Source: UBA6115 sp050953005 (GTDB lineage: Bacteria; Bacillota; Clostridia; Christensenellales; Aristaeellaceae). Taken from it: 64,000 bases of DNA. Of the stretch, positions 1 to 7,642 are shown one piece after another. Under the pieces are notes generated by a model. It searched no databases and was not told where the DNA came from. It worked only from the letters and a program-made list of their open reading frames with translations. Position numbers and translations under genes: made by a program. The stretch is from the NCBI GenBank assembly GCA_050953005.1, contig JBMNLV010000006.1:62001-126000 (forward strand). The letters run 5' to 3'. Every line of letters starts with the position of its first letter. The stretch's first letter is position 1.

Positions 1-43
1 GTAACTGCTTGCCCAAAGAATCAATATCGTCTTGCGTATACAT
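1..43 (-). CDS. 5' end of an unidentified divergent gene (partial)
   Basis: On the minus strand an ATG at 43-41 opens a frame reading MYTQDDIDSLGKQ to the window edge. A strong Shine-Dalgarno (reverse complement of cctccctc, 51-58) lies 7 nt upstream, which is why I call a start here. Only 14 codons are visible, so no family can be named. It is divergent from the ABC exporter genes and could be a regulator of them, but that is only a guess from position. Confidence 0.5.
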   Translation of the reverse strand, partial: MYTQDDIDSLGKQL

Positions 44-102
44 CACTCATCCTCCCTCTACAGTGTACTAAATCCAGCCCGTCTTGTAAATCCGCGACAT
101 AC

Positions 103-131
103 TGTGATTGGGCTGCGGATGATGGTATAAT
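103..131 (+). promoter_or_regulatory. Putative promoter of the ABC exporter operon
   Basis: A consensus -10 box tataat lies at 126-131, about 30 nt upstream of the ATP-binding gene. The -35 region (103-108, tgtgat) is poor, so the promoter is weak or activator dependent. The spacing is compatible with sigma-A. Confidence 0.4.
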
Positions 132-160
132 GCAAGAGAAATCTTTGCATGGAGGAACGC

Positions 161-1048
161 ATGGAGACGGTCATCAAGACCAACCGGCTTACCAAGCGCT
201 ACCGGCGCGCCCGGGGGATTACCAACCTGAGCATCACCGTCAACAAAGGGGATATCTATGGCTTTATCGGCTCCAACGGCGCGGGAAAGTCAACCACCAT
301 CCGCGTGCTGTTGGGGTTGATTCGGGCCAATGCCGGCAAGGCGGAGGTTTTCGGTTTCGATGTCAACCGCAGAAAACGCGAGATTCTTTCGGACATCGGC
401 TATATTCCCTCTGAGGTATCCTACTACCCCGGCATGCGCGTTTCGGATGCGCTGCGGATGTCTGCCCAGCTGCGCAGGCGGGATTGTGCCCTGGAAGCCC
501 GCCGCTTATGCGGCGCGCTGTCTTTGGATATGAACCGCAAAATACAGGAGCTGTCTTTTGGCAACAAGAAAAAGCTGGCCATCGCGCTGGCCTTGCAGCA
601 CCGACCTCAGCTTTTGATTTTGGATGAGGCGACCAGCGGTTTGGATCCGCTGATTCAAAAAGCCTTTTGGGATTTGCTCAATGAGCGGCATGTCCAGGGC
701 GCCACCATTTTCCTGTCCAGCCATATCCTCTCAGAAATCCAGCAGCATTGCACCCGCGCGGCCATCATCCGCGAGGGCGAGCTGGTGGTAGAGGACAGTG
801 TGGGAACCCTGTCAAAAAATGCCGCCAAGCGCGTGACGCTGCGCGGCTGCGATCATTTTCCGGAAGATTTCGCCGGCGCCATCAATCCTACCCGGGGAGA
901 CCACAGCGTCAGCTTTCTTTTCCAGGGCGATTGCAAACGGCTTCTATGGGATTTACAGCAGGTCACCTTCAGTGATTTAACCATCACGGAACCGGACATG
1001 GAAGAGATCTTCCTGCATTTTTATGAGAAAGGCGGCCGGCAAAAGTGA
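161..1048 (+). CDS. ABC transporter ATP-binding protein (exporter type)
   Basis: Cytoplasmic ATPase of an ABC-2 exporter, about 295 residues. The Walker A motif GSNGAGKST is near residue 42, the ABC signature is the degenerate LSFGNKKKL, and Walker B LLILDEAT is followed by SGLDP and a switch histidine in LSSHIL. I start at ATG 161 rather than 149 because GGAGG at 151-155 gives a 5-nt spacer. The stop overlaps the permease start by 4 nt (GTGA), indicating translational coupling. The family covers bacitracin, lantibiotic and other small-molecule exporters. The substrate cannot be told from sequence. Confidence 0.9.
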   Translation: METVIKTNRLTKRYRRARGITNLSITVNKGDIYGFIGSNGAGKSTTIRVLLGLIRANAGKAEVFGFDVNRRKREILSDIGYIPSEVSYYPGMRVSDALRMSAQLRRRDCALEARRLCGALSLDMNRKIQELSFGNKKKLAIALALQHRPQLLILDEATSGLDPLIQKAFWDLLNERHVQGATIFLSSHILSEIQQHCTRAAIIREGELVVEDSVGTLSKNAAKRVTLRGCDHFPEDFAGAINPTRGDHSVSFLFQGDCKRLLWDLQQVTFSDLTITEPDMEEIFLHFYEKGGRQK

Positions 1049-1833
1049 TCGTTTTTCGCAATGAGATCCGCTTCCACTGGAAAACCACGTTGATCTGGGC
1101 TCTCTCACTGTCCTTTTTCGGTGTGCTGTCCATGCAGCTTTATCCGCAGGTAGCCAATTATTCCACAGTGTTCAATGCCATGGTGGAACGCCTGGGCATC
1201 TTCGGGCAGATGTTCAACCTGTCCAGCATGGATATGTTTGACTTTATGAATTACTACGGCCTGGAAAACGGAAATTTCGCCGGCCTGGGCGGGGGCATGT
1301 TTGCCGCTGTCACGGCCATCAACATCGTCGCGCGCGAGGAAGGCCGCCACACCGCGGAGTTTCTCTTTCACCATCCAATTAAACGCCTGAATGTGCTGAT
1401 ACAGAAGTTCTTCGCGATGCTGCTGCAAATCATTGTGCTTAACGGCATCTTTATGCTGGCGGCCATGTTTGGCGCCAGTTTGATCAGCCAGACTTTCCCG
1501 CAAAAACAGTTCTATGACTTTCACCTGTCCATGCTGCTGATGAACCTGCAGGTAGCGGTTTTATGCTTTGGCATCTCCTGCATGAAAAAACGCGACAGCA
1601 TTGTGCCGGGCCTGGGTTTGGTGCTGGCGTTCTACTTTTTGAACCTGTTTATCAACATCAACCGCGAGGTGGCTACCTTTAAACACCTGACGCCCTATTA
1701 CTATACGGACATCGGGCGCATCGGCGACAATGGCGGCCCCTTGTGGGAAGCCATCGGCCTGGGCTATATCGCGCCGGTTTTTATCCTGATTGTGGGGATC
1801 ATCCATTACACCAGAAAGGACCTGGCCATATAA
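1045..1833 (+). CDS. ABC-2 type permease subunit
   Basis: About 262 residues with six hydrophobic stretches, including ones near residues 17-35, 85-100, 130-160, 170-188, 197-212 and 238-258, the usual ABC-2 membrane layout. It starts with GTG inside the last codons of the ATPase gene (4-nt overlap), so the two form one exporter. The conserved cytoplasmic segment EGRHTAEFLFHHP after the second hydrophobic region resembles the coupling region of ABC-2 permeases. Substrate unknown. Confidence 0.85.
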   Translation: MIVFRNEIRFHWKTTLIWALSLSFFGVLSMQLYPQVANYSTVFNAMVERLGIFGQMFNLSSMDMFDFMNYYGLENGNFAGLGGGMFAAVTAINIVAREEGRHTAEFLFHHPIKRLNVLIQKFFAMLLQIIVLNGIFMLAAMFGASLISQTFPQKQFYDFHLSMLLMNLQVAVLCFGISCMKKRDSIVPGLGLVLAFYFLNLFININREVATFKHLTPYYYTDIGRIGDNGGPLWEAIGLGYIAPVFILIVGIIHYTRKDLAI

Positions 1834-1893
1834 ACAAGACACGCAGGAGCGGTGGTATTATTTGTTGCTGCACGAGAAAACAGGAGGGCAACC

Positions 1894-2232
1894 ATGGCGA
1901 AACTGGAACGTGAACTGCAGGGCGATGCTGAAAGCTTTATCAATTACATCCATCAGGGCATTGTTGGCGGCTCTATTTCCGCCACGTATGAGGATGGCAG
2001 CGATTGGCGTGATGGCGACGTGCGCGTGATCACGCGCGTGTACGAGCGCTACAGCTGGTTGGGCGGCAACCGCGTCAGCCTGTCTGTTACCCTGGTGGGC
2101 AAGGGGCGCGATCTTTTTCTTAGCGCGGTCACCGCAGGAGGTTCCCAGGCGATGTTTTTTAAGATCAATACCTTCGGTGAGCAAAGCTTCCTCAACAAAC
2201 TTGAGAACCTGATCAGCCGCTACGACGGATAG
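1894..2232 (+). CDS. Small DUF6054-like cytoplasmic protein
   Basis: A 112-residue protein without signal peptide or membrane segment. ATG 1894 is preceded by AGGAGGG (1882-1888), so the longer frame from 1852 is not used. The motifs GSISATYEDGSDW, VRVYERYSWLGGNRVSL and GGSQAMFFKINTFGE match what I recall of the DUF6054 family of Clostridia. Function unknown. It lies 60 nt after the permease gene and may be co-transcribed with it. Confidence 0.7.
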   Translation: MAKLERELQGDAESFINYIHQGIVGGSISATYEDGSDWRDGDVRVITRVYERYSWLGGNRVSLSVTLVGKGRDLFLSAVTAGGSQAMFFKINTFGEQSFLNKLENLISRYDG

Positions 2233-2270
2233 CGGAACGCGGCGCAATGGCTTGGGCGTACGTGCGCTCC

Positions 2271-4889
2271 TTATTCCATTGGCGTTATAACAAATTGCTC
2301 CGGGTATACCCGGTCGCTGTCCGCGTTGATCGCCTGCAGGATCCTTTCCTTGTCAGTTCCTGTTGCAGGCTGCGGCCTGAAGTCGTTGGCCGGCCTCGCG
2401 CCGCTGGTGATGACCGGGATCAGGCGCACCGCAGTCCTGCGCAGAAGCCTGTCTTCAAAGTCCAGTCGGACTTGTACGAGCAGGCCGTCAAAGGTGGTCA
2501 ATTCCAGGTTGCCGCCGAACACCAGGTTGCCCAGCGAATAAAAGATCAAGCCATCCTGATAGCGCTCAATGCCCTGCACCAGGTGCGGATGGTGCCCGAT
2601 CACCAGATTGGCGCCGGCGTCAATGGCGGTGCGCGCCATCAGGGTTTGCAGCTCGTTGTGATTGGGCTCGTATTCAACGCCAAAATGGCAGGTGTAGACG
2701 ATATAATCCGCGCCTCTTTTTTTCAGCTCAGCGATTTCCTGGGCGATGCGTCCGCGGTTTTGATGGAAGATGGTTTCCCGGATGCCGGCAAAGCCGATGC
2801 GCACCTCGCCAAAGGTGGCGATGTGCAGGCTGCTGTACCCGGCATAGGGGATGCCGTGGTTATTCAGGGCTCTCCTTGTGCTGTTCTTTCCTTCCTGGCC
2901 ATAATCCGGAAAATGGTTGTTCGCCAGGTTGACCAGGTCGACCCCGCCCAGTTTGAGGATATTGGCAAAGGCGCTTGGCCCCCGGAAATTATGCAGCCGG
3001 GGGTTCATCCCGGAGGAGTTGTCCTTGAGAACATTTTCCAGATTGACCATGCTCAGGTCATCCGTGTGGAAGATATCCGCCAGCCCGGAAAAAGGCCAGG
3101 ATTCTCCTTGGCGCGCCACCACGGAATCGAAGGATTCCTCCAGTTTCCGGCTGCGCTCCTCACTGCCTAGCACGCAATCCCCGCCAAAGGTCAGTGTAAT
3201 TTGCGTATTGCCCAAGGGGGCGGAAGGTGCTGCGGAGAGGCCTGTTTGCGATGCCGCCTGGCTGTCCGGGATGTCTTCCTGCACCTGAAACTCCGGCAGG
3301 CCTGACAGGTCTTCCGGTGCCGGAAGAACAGGCTCAGGTGGCAGAATACCTTCCGCCTGCGGGCTGTTTTGCGTTGCCGCCGGGTCACCTGCAGCCTTTG
3401 CCTGCGATTTGGCGGTTTCAGGGACAGACTTTGCCACGGGCAGCACCAGCACCTTGGTATTGCGCGGAAGGTTGGCATACAGCCACCAGGCGTTGATGCC
3501 CGCTTCACTGATGCGGTGGTCCACGCGCACGCATCCGTGCGAGGCGGGCCGGCCCAGCTGCGCGAGCTGCTGCGAATAATCCTTTGTTCCGTTTATTACC
3601 TTATAGCCTGTGCCGTGGAGCAGGTTGCCCCCGTCAATGCGCATGGCATGCTCGAAGCGGAACCCCTCGTTGGTAAACTCCGCGATGCGGTCCTGGGTGA
3701 TGAAAGCGCCTGCCAGCGTGTCAAAGGAGTTGGTGCCAGGAGGCACGTAAACGCCGGTGCTGATTTGCAGGCTGCCGATGGGCAGGCCGGAACGGTAAAC
3801 GGTCAGCGTCTGCGCCTCCTTGTCCAGCAACAGGCCGTAACGGTCATCCGGTTGGATGATGACGAGCTTGTCCTGGGGCACGTAGCCGGTGATCCAGGCG
3901 CCATCACCATGGCGCGCTGCCCTGACCCGCGCAAAACCGTTTATGTCCGTTTCCAGCACCTCCAGCCCTGCGGTCTGGCCGTGGACCATCCCCAGGCTGG
4001 GGGAGGCGGTGTCCGGCAGACTGTAGATGAGCTGGTGCTGCATGGCGGCGATGTTGACCATTACCAACGGCGCCATCATCGCGCGCCAAACCGATGCCGG
4101 ATCCTTGGCATCCAGTGGCAGAAACATGCCCGGCTCATGGGCGGTGACAGCCTGCGCCGCGGCTGCCTCGCCGGTCAGGCGGAAGGAACGCGCCAGCGCG
4201 CCCTGCTGCGCGCGGGGCACTTCAAAGGTCAGCACATAATCGCCCTCCGGCGCAGGCAGGCCATCCAGCTTCTTGTCCCAGCGGAAGGCGTGCGGCAGGC
4301 TGTCCTTGCGCTCCAGGTTCCAGGTCCGCAATGGGGTTTGCATGTCATCAGCGCGGTACAGTTGAATCAGCAGGCGTGACGCCTGGGAAAGCTGGTAATC
4401 AGCGTACAGGTCCTCACCGCCCCGGCTGGGCAGCTTTTCCCGCGACAGAATTACATACTTTAGTCCGGCGGCAGGCGGGAGCACCCTGGTCCGCACGTTT
4501 GCTTCAAGTGCCTGGTCCTGACCGGTCAGTCTCGCGGTCAGCACTGTGGACCCGGACGGAAGCGGCTCACCGGCTGCGTCCAGCCCCGTGAAGGGCAGCA
4601 CCAATTCGCCCTGACCGGCGGCTTGTCCGGCGGTCAGGGGTATCAGTTCCCCGCCAATATCCGCGAACAGCTGCAGCTGGCCATCGAAGGGCAAAAGCAG
4701 CCGCAGGCTTGTAACTGTGTAGGGACGTACGCTGTCCGGCGATTCCAGAACAAAGTATGTTTCTTCGCCCGATGCCGGAAGCGCTGCCAACAGAGCGGCT
4801 GACAGGCACAGGATGGCTGCCGGTCGCCGCCAGATCTTCCCGCCCTTCAACAGGGAATACAATACAAAATGTAAAACAATCTTCATCAT
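2271..4889 (-). CDS. Secreted L,D-transpeptidase / CapA-like metallophosphatase fusion
   Basis: An 872-residue exported protein. A signal-like hydrophobic segment occupies roughly residues 22-42. Beta-rich, FlgD-like or Ig-like segments run to about 280. An SH3-like stretch follows, then a YkuD L,D-transpeptidase (about 345-480) with the HGTG and SHGCVRVD catalytic motif carrying the active Cys. After a Pro/Ala/Gln-rich linker, residues ~560-860 form a CapA/PgsA-type calcineurin-like domain with FGGDCVLG, NLENVL, NLANNH and IGHHPH metal-binding motifs. YkuD enzymes make 3-3 peptidoglycan cross-links. CapA domains occur in poly-gamma-glutamate export, and many have no proven role. The gene is monocistronic and convergent with the preceding operon. 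Confidence 0.88.
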   Translation of the reverse strand: MMKIVLHFVLYSLLKGGKIWRRPAAILCLSAALLAALPASGEETYFVLESPDSVRPYTVTSLRLLLPFDGQLQLFADIGGELIPLTAGQAAGQGELVLPFTGLDAAGEPLPSGSTVLTARLTGQDQALEANVRTRVLPPAAGLKYVILSREKLPSRGGEDLYADYQLSQASRLLIQLYRADDMQTPLRTWNLERKDSLPHAFRWDKKLDGLPAPEGDYVLTFEVPRAQQGALARSFRLTGEAAAAQAVTAHEPGMFLPLDAKDPASVWRAMMAPLVMVNIAAMQHQLIYSLPDTASPSLGMVHGQTAGLEVLETDINGFARVRAARHGDGAWITGYVPQDKLVIIQPDDRYGLLLDKEAQTLTVYRSGLPIGSLQISTGVYVPPGTNSFDTLAGAFITQDRIAEFTNEGFRFEHAMRIDGGNLLHGTGYKVINGTKDYSQQLAQLGRPASHGCVRVDHRISEAGINAWWLYANLPRNTKVLVLPVAKSVPETAKSQAKAAGDPAATQNSPQAEGILPPEPVLPAPEDLSGLPEFQVQEDIPDSQAASQTGLSAAPSAPLGNTQITLTFGGDCVLGSEERSRKLEESFDSVVARQGESWPFSGLADIFHTDDLSMVNLENVLKDNSSGMNPRLHNFRGPSAFANILKLGGVDLVNLANNHFPDYGQEGKNSTRRALNNHGIPYAGYSSLHIATFGEVRIGFAGIRETIFHQNRGRIAQEIAELKKRGADYIVYTCHFGVEYEPNHNELQTLMARTAIDAGANLVIGHHPHLVQGIERYQDGLIFYSLGNLVFGGNLELTTFDGLLVQVRLDFEDRLLRRTAVRLIPVITSGARPANDFRPQPATGTDKERILQAINADSDRVYPEQFVITPME

Positions 4890-4895
4890 TGCTTC

Positions 4896-4924
4896 ATTTT
4901 ATTGTCATTATTTAGCCTTGTCAA
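4896..4924 (-). promoter_or_regulatory. Promoter of the L,D-transpeptidase/CapA gene
   Basis: On the minus strand TTGACA (4924-4919) and TAAAAT (4901-4896) are separated by 17 bp. The expected transcription start falls within a few bases of the ATG at 4889, leaving almost no 5' UTR and no room for a Shine-Dalgarno. Confidence 0.65.
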
Positions 4925-5539
4925 TCATTAAGCGCCCGCATTTCATCAAAACTCCCGCAGGAGACAGAGCAGTCCCAAATGTGTTTTCAAATGAAAAAAC
5001 CATACCGGCGAACGGGATGGCTTAAAGATCGGCATGGCTTATCTGTACATTGGCTTATGTCGAAACCTTTTACCTGCGCAGAGATCCTGCCTGCGGTAAG
5101 CGTGGACTCGCTTTCATAAACTCCGCATACCAAAGCCGTGCTTTGATGTATTTGCTTTGGTACTCTATGTCAAAGCAAGCGATTCGCGCTGACCTGGTCT
5201 TTGCCCCCACACCCGCCGGCTGGGGCTTGGCTCCGCGCGTTCGCGCCCCACGCTGCCCTCTCGGGCTTTCGCCCGGCCGGACTTACCTCTAGACCGCACC
5301 ATGCTCACCGGTGTTTCACCGGCTTACGTGGGCCGTTTTGCCTGCGACTGGCATCGGCTTTCAACCACAGACCGCGAATCGACGTTTCTATTATATGGCC
5401 AGCCTTTGCGCAAGACAAGGCGTTTTTGGCAAGCTTTTGCCGCTTCTTCCAAAGCCTGCCGGAAAATAACACACGGCACGGAGAATTCTTGAGGTTTGTT
5501 GGTTTTGTTGCGGTTTGCAGCGGTTTGTGTTGTTTTTGC
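4925..5539. other. Intergenic stretch without a supported gene
   Basis: About 600 bp with no frame having a convincing ribosome site or recognisable product. It contains a short inverted repeat (accaaagc near 5128 and gctttggt near 5153) and GC-rich sequence at 5200-5300. It may be remnant coding sequence, but I cannot assign it. Confidence 0.5.
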
Positions 5540-5568
5540 TTGACAGATTCTGACTGGCTGTCTATAAT
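5540..5568 (+). promoter_or_regulatory. tRNA-Leu promoter
   Basis: TTGACA (5540-5545) and TATAAT (5563-5568) are spaced by exactly 17 bp. The mature tRNA begins 15 nt after the -10 box, as expected for a strong stable-RNA promoter. Confidence 0.85.
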
Positions 5569-5582
5569 CACTTTTGCTGTCT

Positions 5583-5667
5583 GCGGTCGTGGCGGAACTG
5601 GCATACGCGCACGTTTGAGGGGCGTGTGGTGAAAACCGTACGAGTTCAAGTCTCGTCGACCGCACCA
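5583..5667 (+). tRNA. tRNA-Leu (anticodon GAG)
   Basis: An 85-nt class II tRNA. The acceptor stem is GCGGTCG with CGACCGC, followed by A and an encoded CCA. The D stem is GCG/CGC with the loop GAACTGGCATA. The anticodon stem CACGT/GCGTG encloses TTGAGGG, giving anticodon GAG (codons CUC and CUU). A long variable arm (GGTGAAAACC) identifies leucine rather than a class I tRNA. The T arm is ACGAG-TTCAAGT-CTCGT. Its 3' end is the target of the adjacent integrated element. Confidence 0.97.
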
Positions 5668-5670
5668 ACA
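5645..5670 (+). repeat. attL core: 26-bp direct repeat of the tRNA-Leu 3' end
   Basis: The 26 bases from the T loop through CCA plus ACA are repeated exactly at 8013-8038. Duplication of a tRNA 3' end is the hallmark of site-specific integration by a tyrosine recombinase, which leaves the tRNA intact. Confidence 0.85.
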
Positions 5671-5674
5671 AAGA

Positions 5675-5703
5675 ACCCTTGAAAACATTGAGTTTTCAGG
5701 GGT
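5675..5703 (+). terminator. Hairpin downstream of tRNA-Leu
   Basis: A 12-bp stem (5675-5686 with 5692-5703, one G-T pair) with a 5-nt loop, directly after the tRNA. The T-tract is poor (tattta). It now lies inside the integrated element. Confidence 0.55.
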
Positions 5704-5725
5704 ATTTATGTGCTGAATTTTGTTG

Positions 5726-5750
5726 TTTGACCCCAAATTTGACCCCAAAT
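5726..5750. promoter_or_regulatory. Left arm-type integrase binding sites (putative)
   Basis: Two direct copies of tttgaccccaaat with a 12-bp period (GACCCC at 5729 and 5741). The same motif recurs with the same period at the other end of the element. The distance from the core, the period and the mirrored location fit arm-type sites of a tyrosine recombinase. Confidence 0.6.
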
Positions 5751-5782
5751 AGAATTATAAACGATAAATTCAAGGGAACATT

Positions 5783-5917
5783 CTACAAGTTGAGCGCCTT
5801 CAAAAATGTGCCCATGCGCTCCGCGATGGCTTGCTTCGTGCTGTCGGTTACATGGCTGTATTTGTCCATCGTGAAGGCTATGGAGTAGTAGTAGCCGAGA
5901 TTCTCTTGAATGGTTTT
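5783..5917 (-). pseudogene. C-terminal relic of a tyrosine integrase
   Basis: Reading on the minus strand, about 44 codons encode KTIQENLG, YSIAFTMDKYSHVTD and AIAERMGTFLKALNL, then stop. This matches the end of phage-type integrases, including the nucleophilic tyrosine in the TMDKYSHV context. The histidine normally found in LGH is replaced (LGYYY). Upstream of residue KTIQ the frame becomes unrelated, very hydrophobic sequence, so most of the gene, including the R-K-HxxR part of the active site, is gone. The relic cannot encode an active enzyme. Confidence 0.75.
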
Positions 5918-5951
5918 GAAACAAGGTTTTGCTTGGGCATGGAGGTATAAA

Positions 5952-6097
5952 ATGGCAAATGAAAGGAATCCGACTGGGACGACGACGATGATGAAAACGA
6001 TGAGGACGAGGAGCAAAACGACGAGGGAGAGGACGAATACGAGGACGATGGAGAAAGGACGACAAGGAACAAAACAACTGAGCCGCCAGCAGGGTAA
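5952..6097 (+). pseudogene. Possible frameshifted short acidic protein
   Basis: ATG 5952 has GGAGG 8 nt upstream and begins MANER. The downstream +1-type frame encodes a run of Asp/Glu (DWDDDDDENDEDEEQ and on to TTEPPAG-stop at 6097). Adding one A to the run at 5962-5965 would join them as MANEKESDW plus the acidic tail. This suggests a decayed small gene, but the reading is speculative and the family is unknown. Confidence 0.25.
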
Positions 6098-6131
6098 ACA
6101 GGACGCAGGGCAAATTGCGTGCTGGCGGCTC
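6080..6131. repeat. 12-bp perfect inverted repeat with GCTGGCGG motif
   Basis: gagccgccagca (6080-6091) pairs with tgctggcggctc (6120-6131). Further copies of gctggcgg occur near 6169 and, inverted, near 6194, and near 7812 and 7829 at the other end of the element. These may be accessory protein sites or a terminator stem. Confidence 0.45.
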
Positions 6132-6262
6132 CGGCCAAATTCAAGAACTGGCGTTCTCGTTGTAAAGGCTGGCGGCTTTTGCTATTCTCCCATCCGCCAG
6201 CAAGCCCATACCTCCTAAAAACTCCAAATATCTTCCAATCTAATCAAATTAAGGGAGGCAGT

Positions 6263-6481
6263 ATGAAAGGCGAGAGACTATATGAAACAAACTGTCCGGT
6301 TTGTGGCAAACCACTTCCCGGTGAGTATTATGAGTTTGAAAACTGTCGGAATTGCGGATGGGAAGACGAACCGTATGCTGTTGACTATCCCGATGAAGGC
6401 AGTGGACCTAACGATGGTGTTAGTTTAAACCAAGCAAAAGAGAACTATAATAATACCGGTAGGGCGGTTCCGGGAAGATAA
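6263..6481 (+). CDS. CPCC-type cysteine-rich protein, putative toxin immunity
   Basis: A 72-residue protein. ATG 6263 follows GGGAGG. It carries CPVCGK, then CRNCGW, then GPNDGVSLNQAKENY and a Gly near the end, the pattern of the cysteine-rich CPCC family (two CxxC knuckles, probably zinc binding). CPCC proteins are commonly found beside polymorphic or MuF-type toxins and are regarded as immunity proteins. It ends 5 nt before the toxin remnant and is paralogous to the gene at 7079. Confidence 0.75.
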   Translation: MKGERLYETNCPVCGKPLPGEYYEFENCRNCGWEDEPYAVDYPDEGSGPNDGVSLNQAKENYNNTGRAVPGR

Positions 6482-6486
6482 TGTAG

Positions 6487-7086
6487 GCCCTACTGAACAA
6501 CGACGAAGGCTGGGCGAAGATTGCAAGGGAGCAGCTCGCGAAAAAGAAAACAGGACATTCGCAGGAGAAAAAAGAAGAAAATACTCCAGAGAGTAAAGAG
6601 CATGCGCCGACGCCAACGCTCGAAAAGAAAGACCGACCAACAACAAGGCGTGGTGGCACGAAACCAGAAAAATATAGAAGCCCCGATGCATGGAAACGAC
6701 TTGCAGAAGGAGCTAACGATGTCGACCGAGGGTTTCCGGACCCTAAGAAAAAGCCTGATGGCAGAGACCTCCGGAAAGAACACTGGAGCGACCACAAAGA
6801 CAAGTACAAAGGTGTTTATTCCAGCGAGGAAGAATACGAAGCGGCAGCGCTTCGGGAATTAAACAGACCGGTCGGAGGGAAAATTGAGGGGTTTGCCAGA
6901 GGGGATGGAACAATCATTCGCTACAATCACGACACCAACGACATGTCAACGGGGAGCTACGAGAAAGGGCTCATCGGAATGTTCAAGCCCAAACATCCCG
7001 ACAAAAAGGCAGGGTACGAATATTTTTTAAGAAACAAGGCAGAAACCGAGTATAAAGGATGGCGGGAGGAAAAAAGCGATGTATAA
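6487..7086 (+). pseudogene. Orphan C-terminal toxin module, lacking its N-terminus
   Basis: An open frame of 199 codons runs from just after TAG 6484-6486 to TAA 7084-7086, without any ATG, GTG or TTG near its 5' end. It opens with LLNNDEGWAKIAREQ, continues as a Lys/Glu-rich linker, and ends in a compact domain with GTIIRYNHDTNDM, GMFKPKHPDKK and GYEYFLRNKAE. The pattern (…Y-x(3)-TN…, then FKP, then GYEYF near the C-terminus) resembles BECR-fold RNase toxins at the ends of polymorphic or phage MuF proteins. That is recollection of a motif, not a database match. It overlaps the downstream CPCC gene by 8 nt, the normal toxin-immunity arrangement. It is probably a displaced toxin tip usable by recombination, not an expressed gene. 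Confidence 0.6.
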
Positions 7087-7288
7087 TTACCCGGAATATT
7101 GCGCTTGTTGCGGCACAAAACAGCCCGAAGATACCGTATATTTTGAAATTTGTTGCGTGTGCGGATGGCAACATGATTATACGGGTGAGCAAACACCTGA
7201 TGAGGTGACCGGACCAAACAGTGTGTCGCTGAATCAGGCTATCGACAATTATAAGCGCACCGGCAGGGCAAAACCGAAAACCAAATGA
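7079..7288 (+). CDS. CPCC-type putative immunity protein, coupled to the toxin module
   Basis: A 69-residue protein starting in the last codons of the toxin frame (8-nt overlap), with GGGAGG (7064-7069) as ribosome site. Motifs are CACCGT, CCVCGW and GPNSVSLNQAIDNY, aligning with the CPCC gene at 6263 throughout. The coupling implies it protects against the toxin module just upstream. Cytoplasmic; no signal peptide. Confidence 0.75.
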   Translation: MYNYPEYCACCGTKQPEDTVYFEICCVCGWQHDYTGEQTPDEVTGPNSVSLNQAIDNYKRTGRAKPKTK

Positions 7289-7353
7289 CAACCATACCGA
7301 CGTTATAATGCTAACGTGGACGACAAAGAACGTCATTAACCGGGAGCAAAAAA

Positions 7354-7593
7354 ATGAATGAGGGGATTAACGACGAACTATACAATGCCCAACTTAAACT
7401 TGCCAAAAAACTAAGCCGCATCCGAAACGACGACAATTTTGTTAATGGAATCATGTGGCAGCTTGACCATATCGATGATGTAGAGGCGATGATTGATTTC
7501 ATTGAAAATAAGCCTGAAGAGGCTACTCCTTCAAACATCACCCTTTTTGCAGTGAATATGAGTAACGACCGGGACGGAAACGCAGAGGAATAG
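7354..7593 (+). CDS. Hypothetical small helical protein in the element
   Basis: A 79-residue, acidic, apparently all-helical protein (QLKLAKKLSRIRNDDNF, DDVEAMIDFIENK). CGGGAG lies 10-15 nt upstream of the ATG. I do not recognise the family. Its place directly after two immunity-like genes suggests another cargo or immunity gene of the element. Confidence 0.6.
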   Translation: MNEGINDELYNAQLKLAKKLSRIRNDDNFVNGIMWQLDHIDDVEAMIDFIENKPEEATPSNITLFAVNMSNDRDGNAEE

Positions 7594-7608
7594 TCTCGGT
7601 TAATGCAG

Positions 7609-7642
7609 CAACAAGCATCCCACAGCGCTGGGGTGCTTGTTG
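7609..7642 (+). terminator. Hairpin after the element's cargo genes
   Basis: caacaagcatccc (7609-7621) pairs with ggggtgcttgttg (7630-7642), a 13-bp stem with one G-T pair and an 8-nt loop. There is no clear T-run, so termination is uncertain. The stretch 7643-7925 holds no gene I can support. Confidence 0.5.

Noticed and set aside
5305..5748. Minus-strand frame of 147 codons across the tRNA-Leu gene.
   Set aside because: It reads through the tRNA and its promoter and has no family resemblance or ribosome site.
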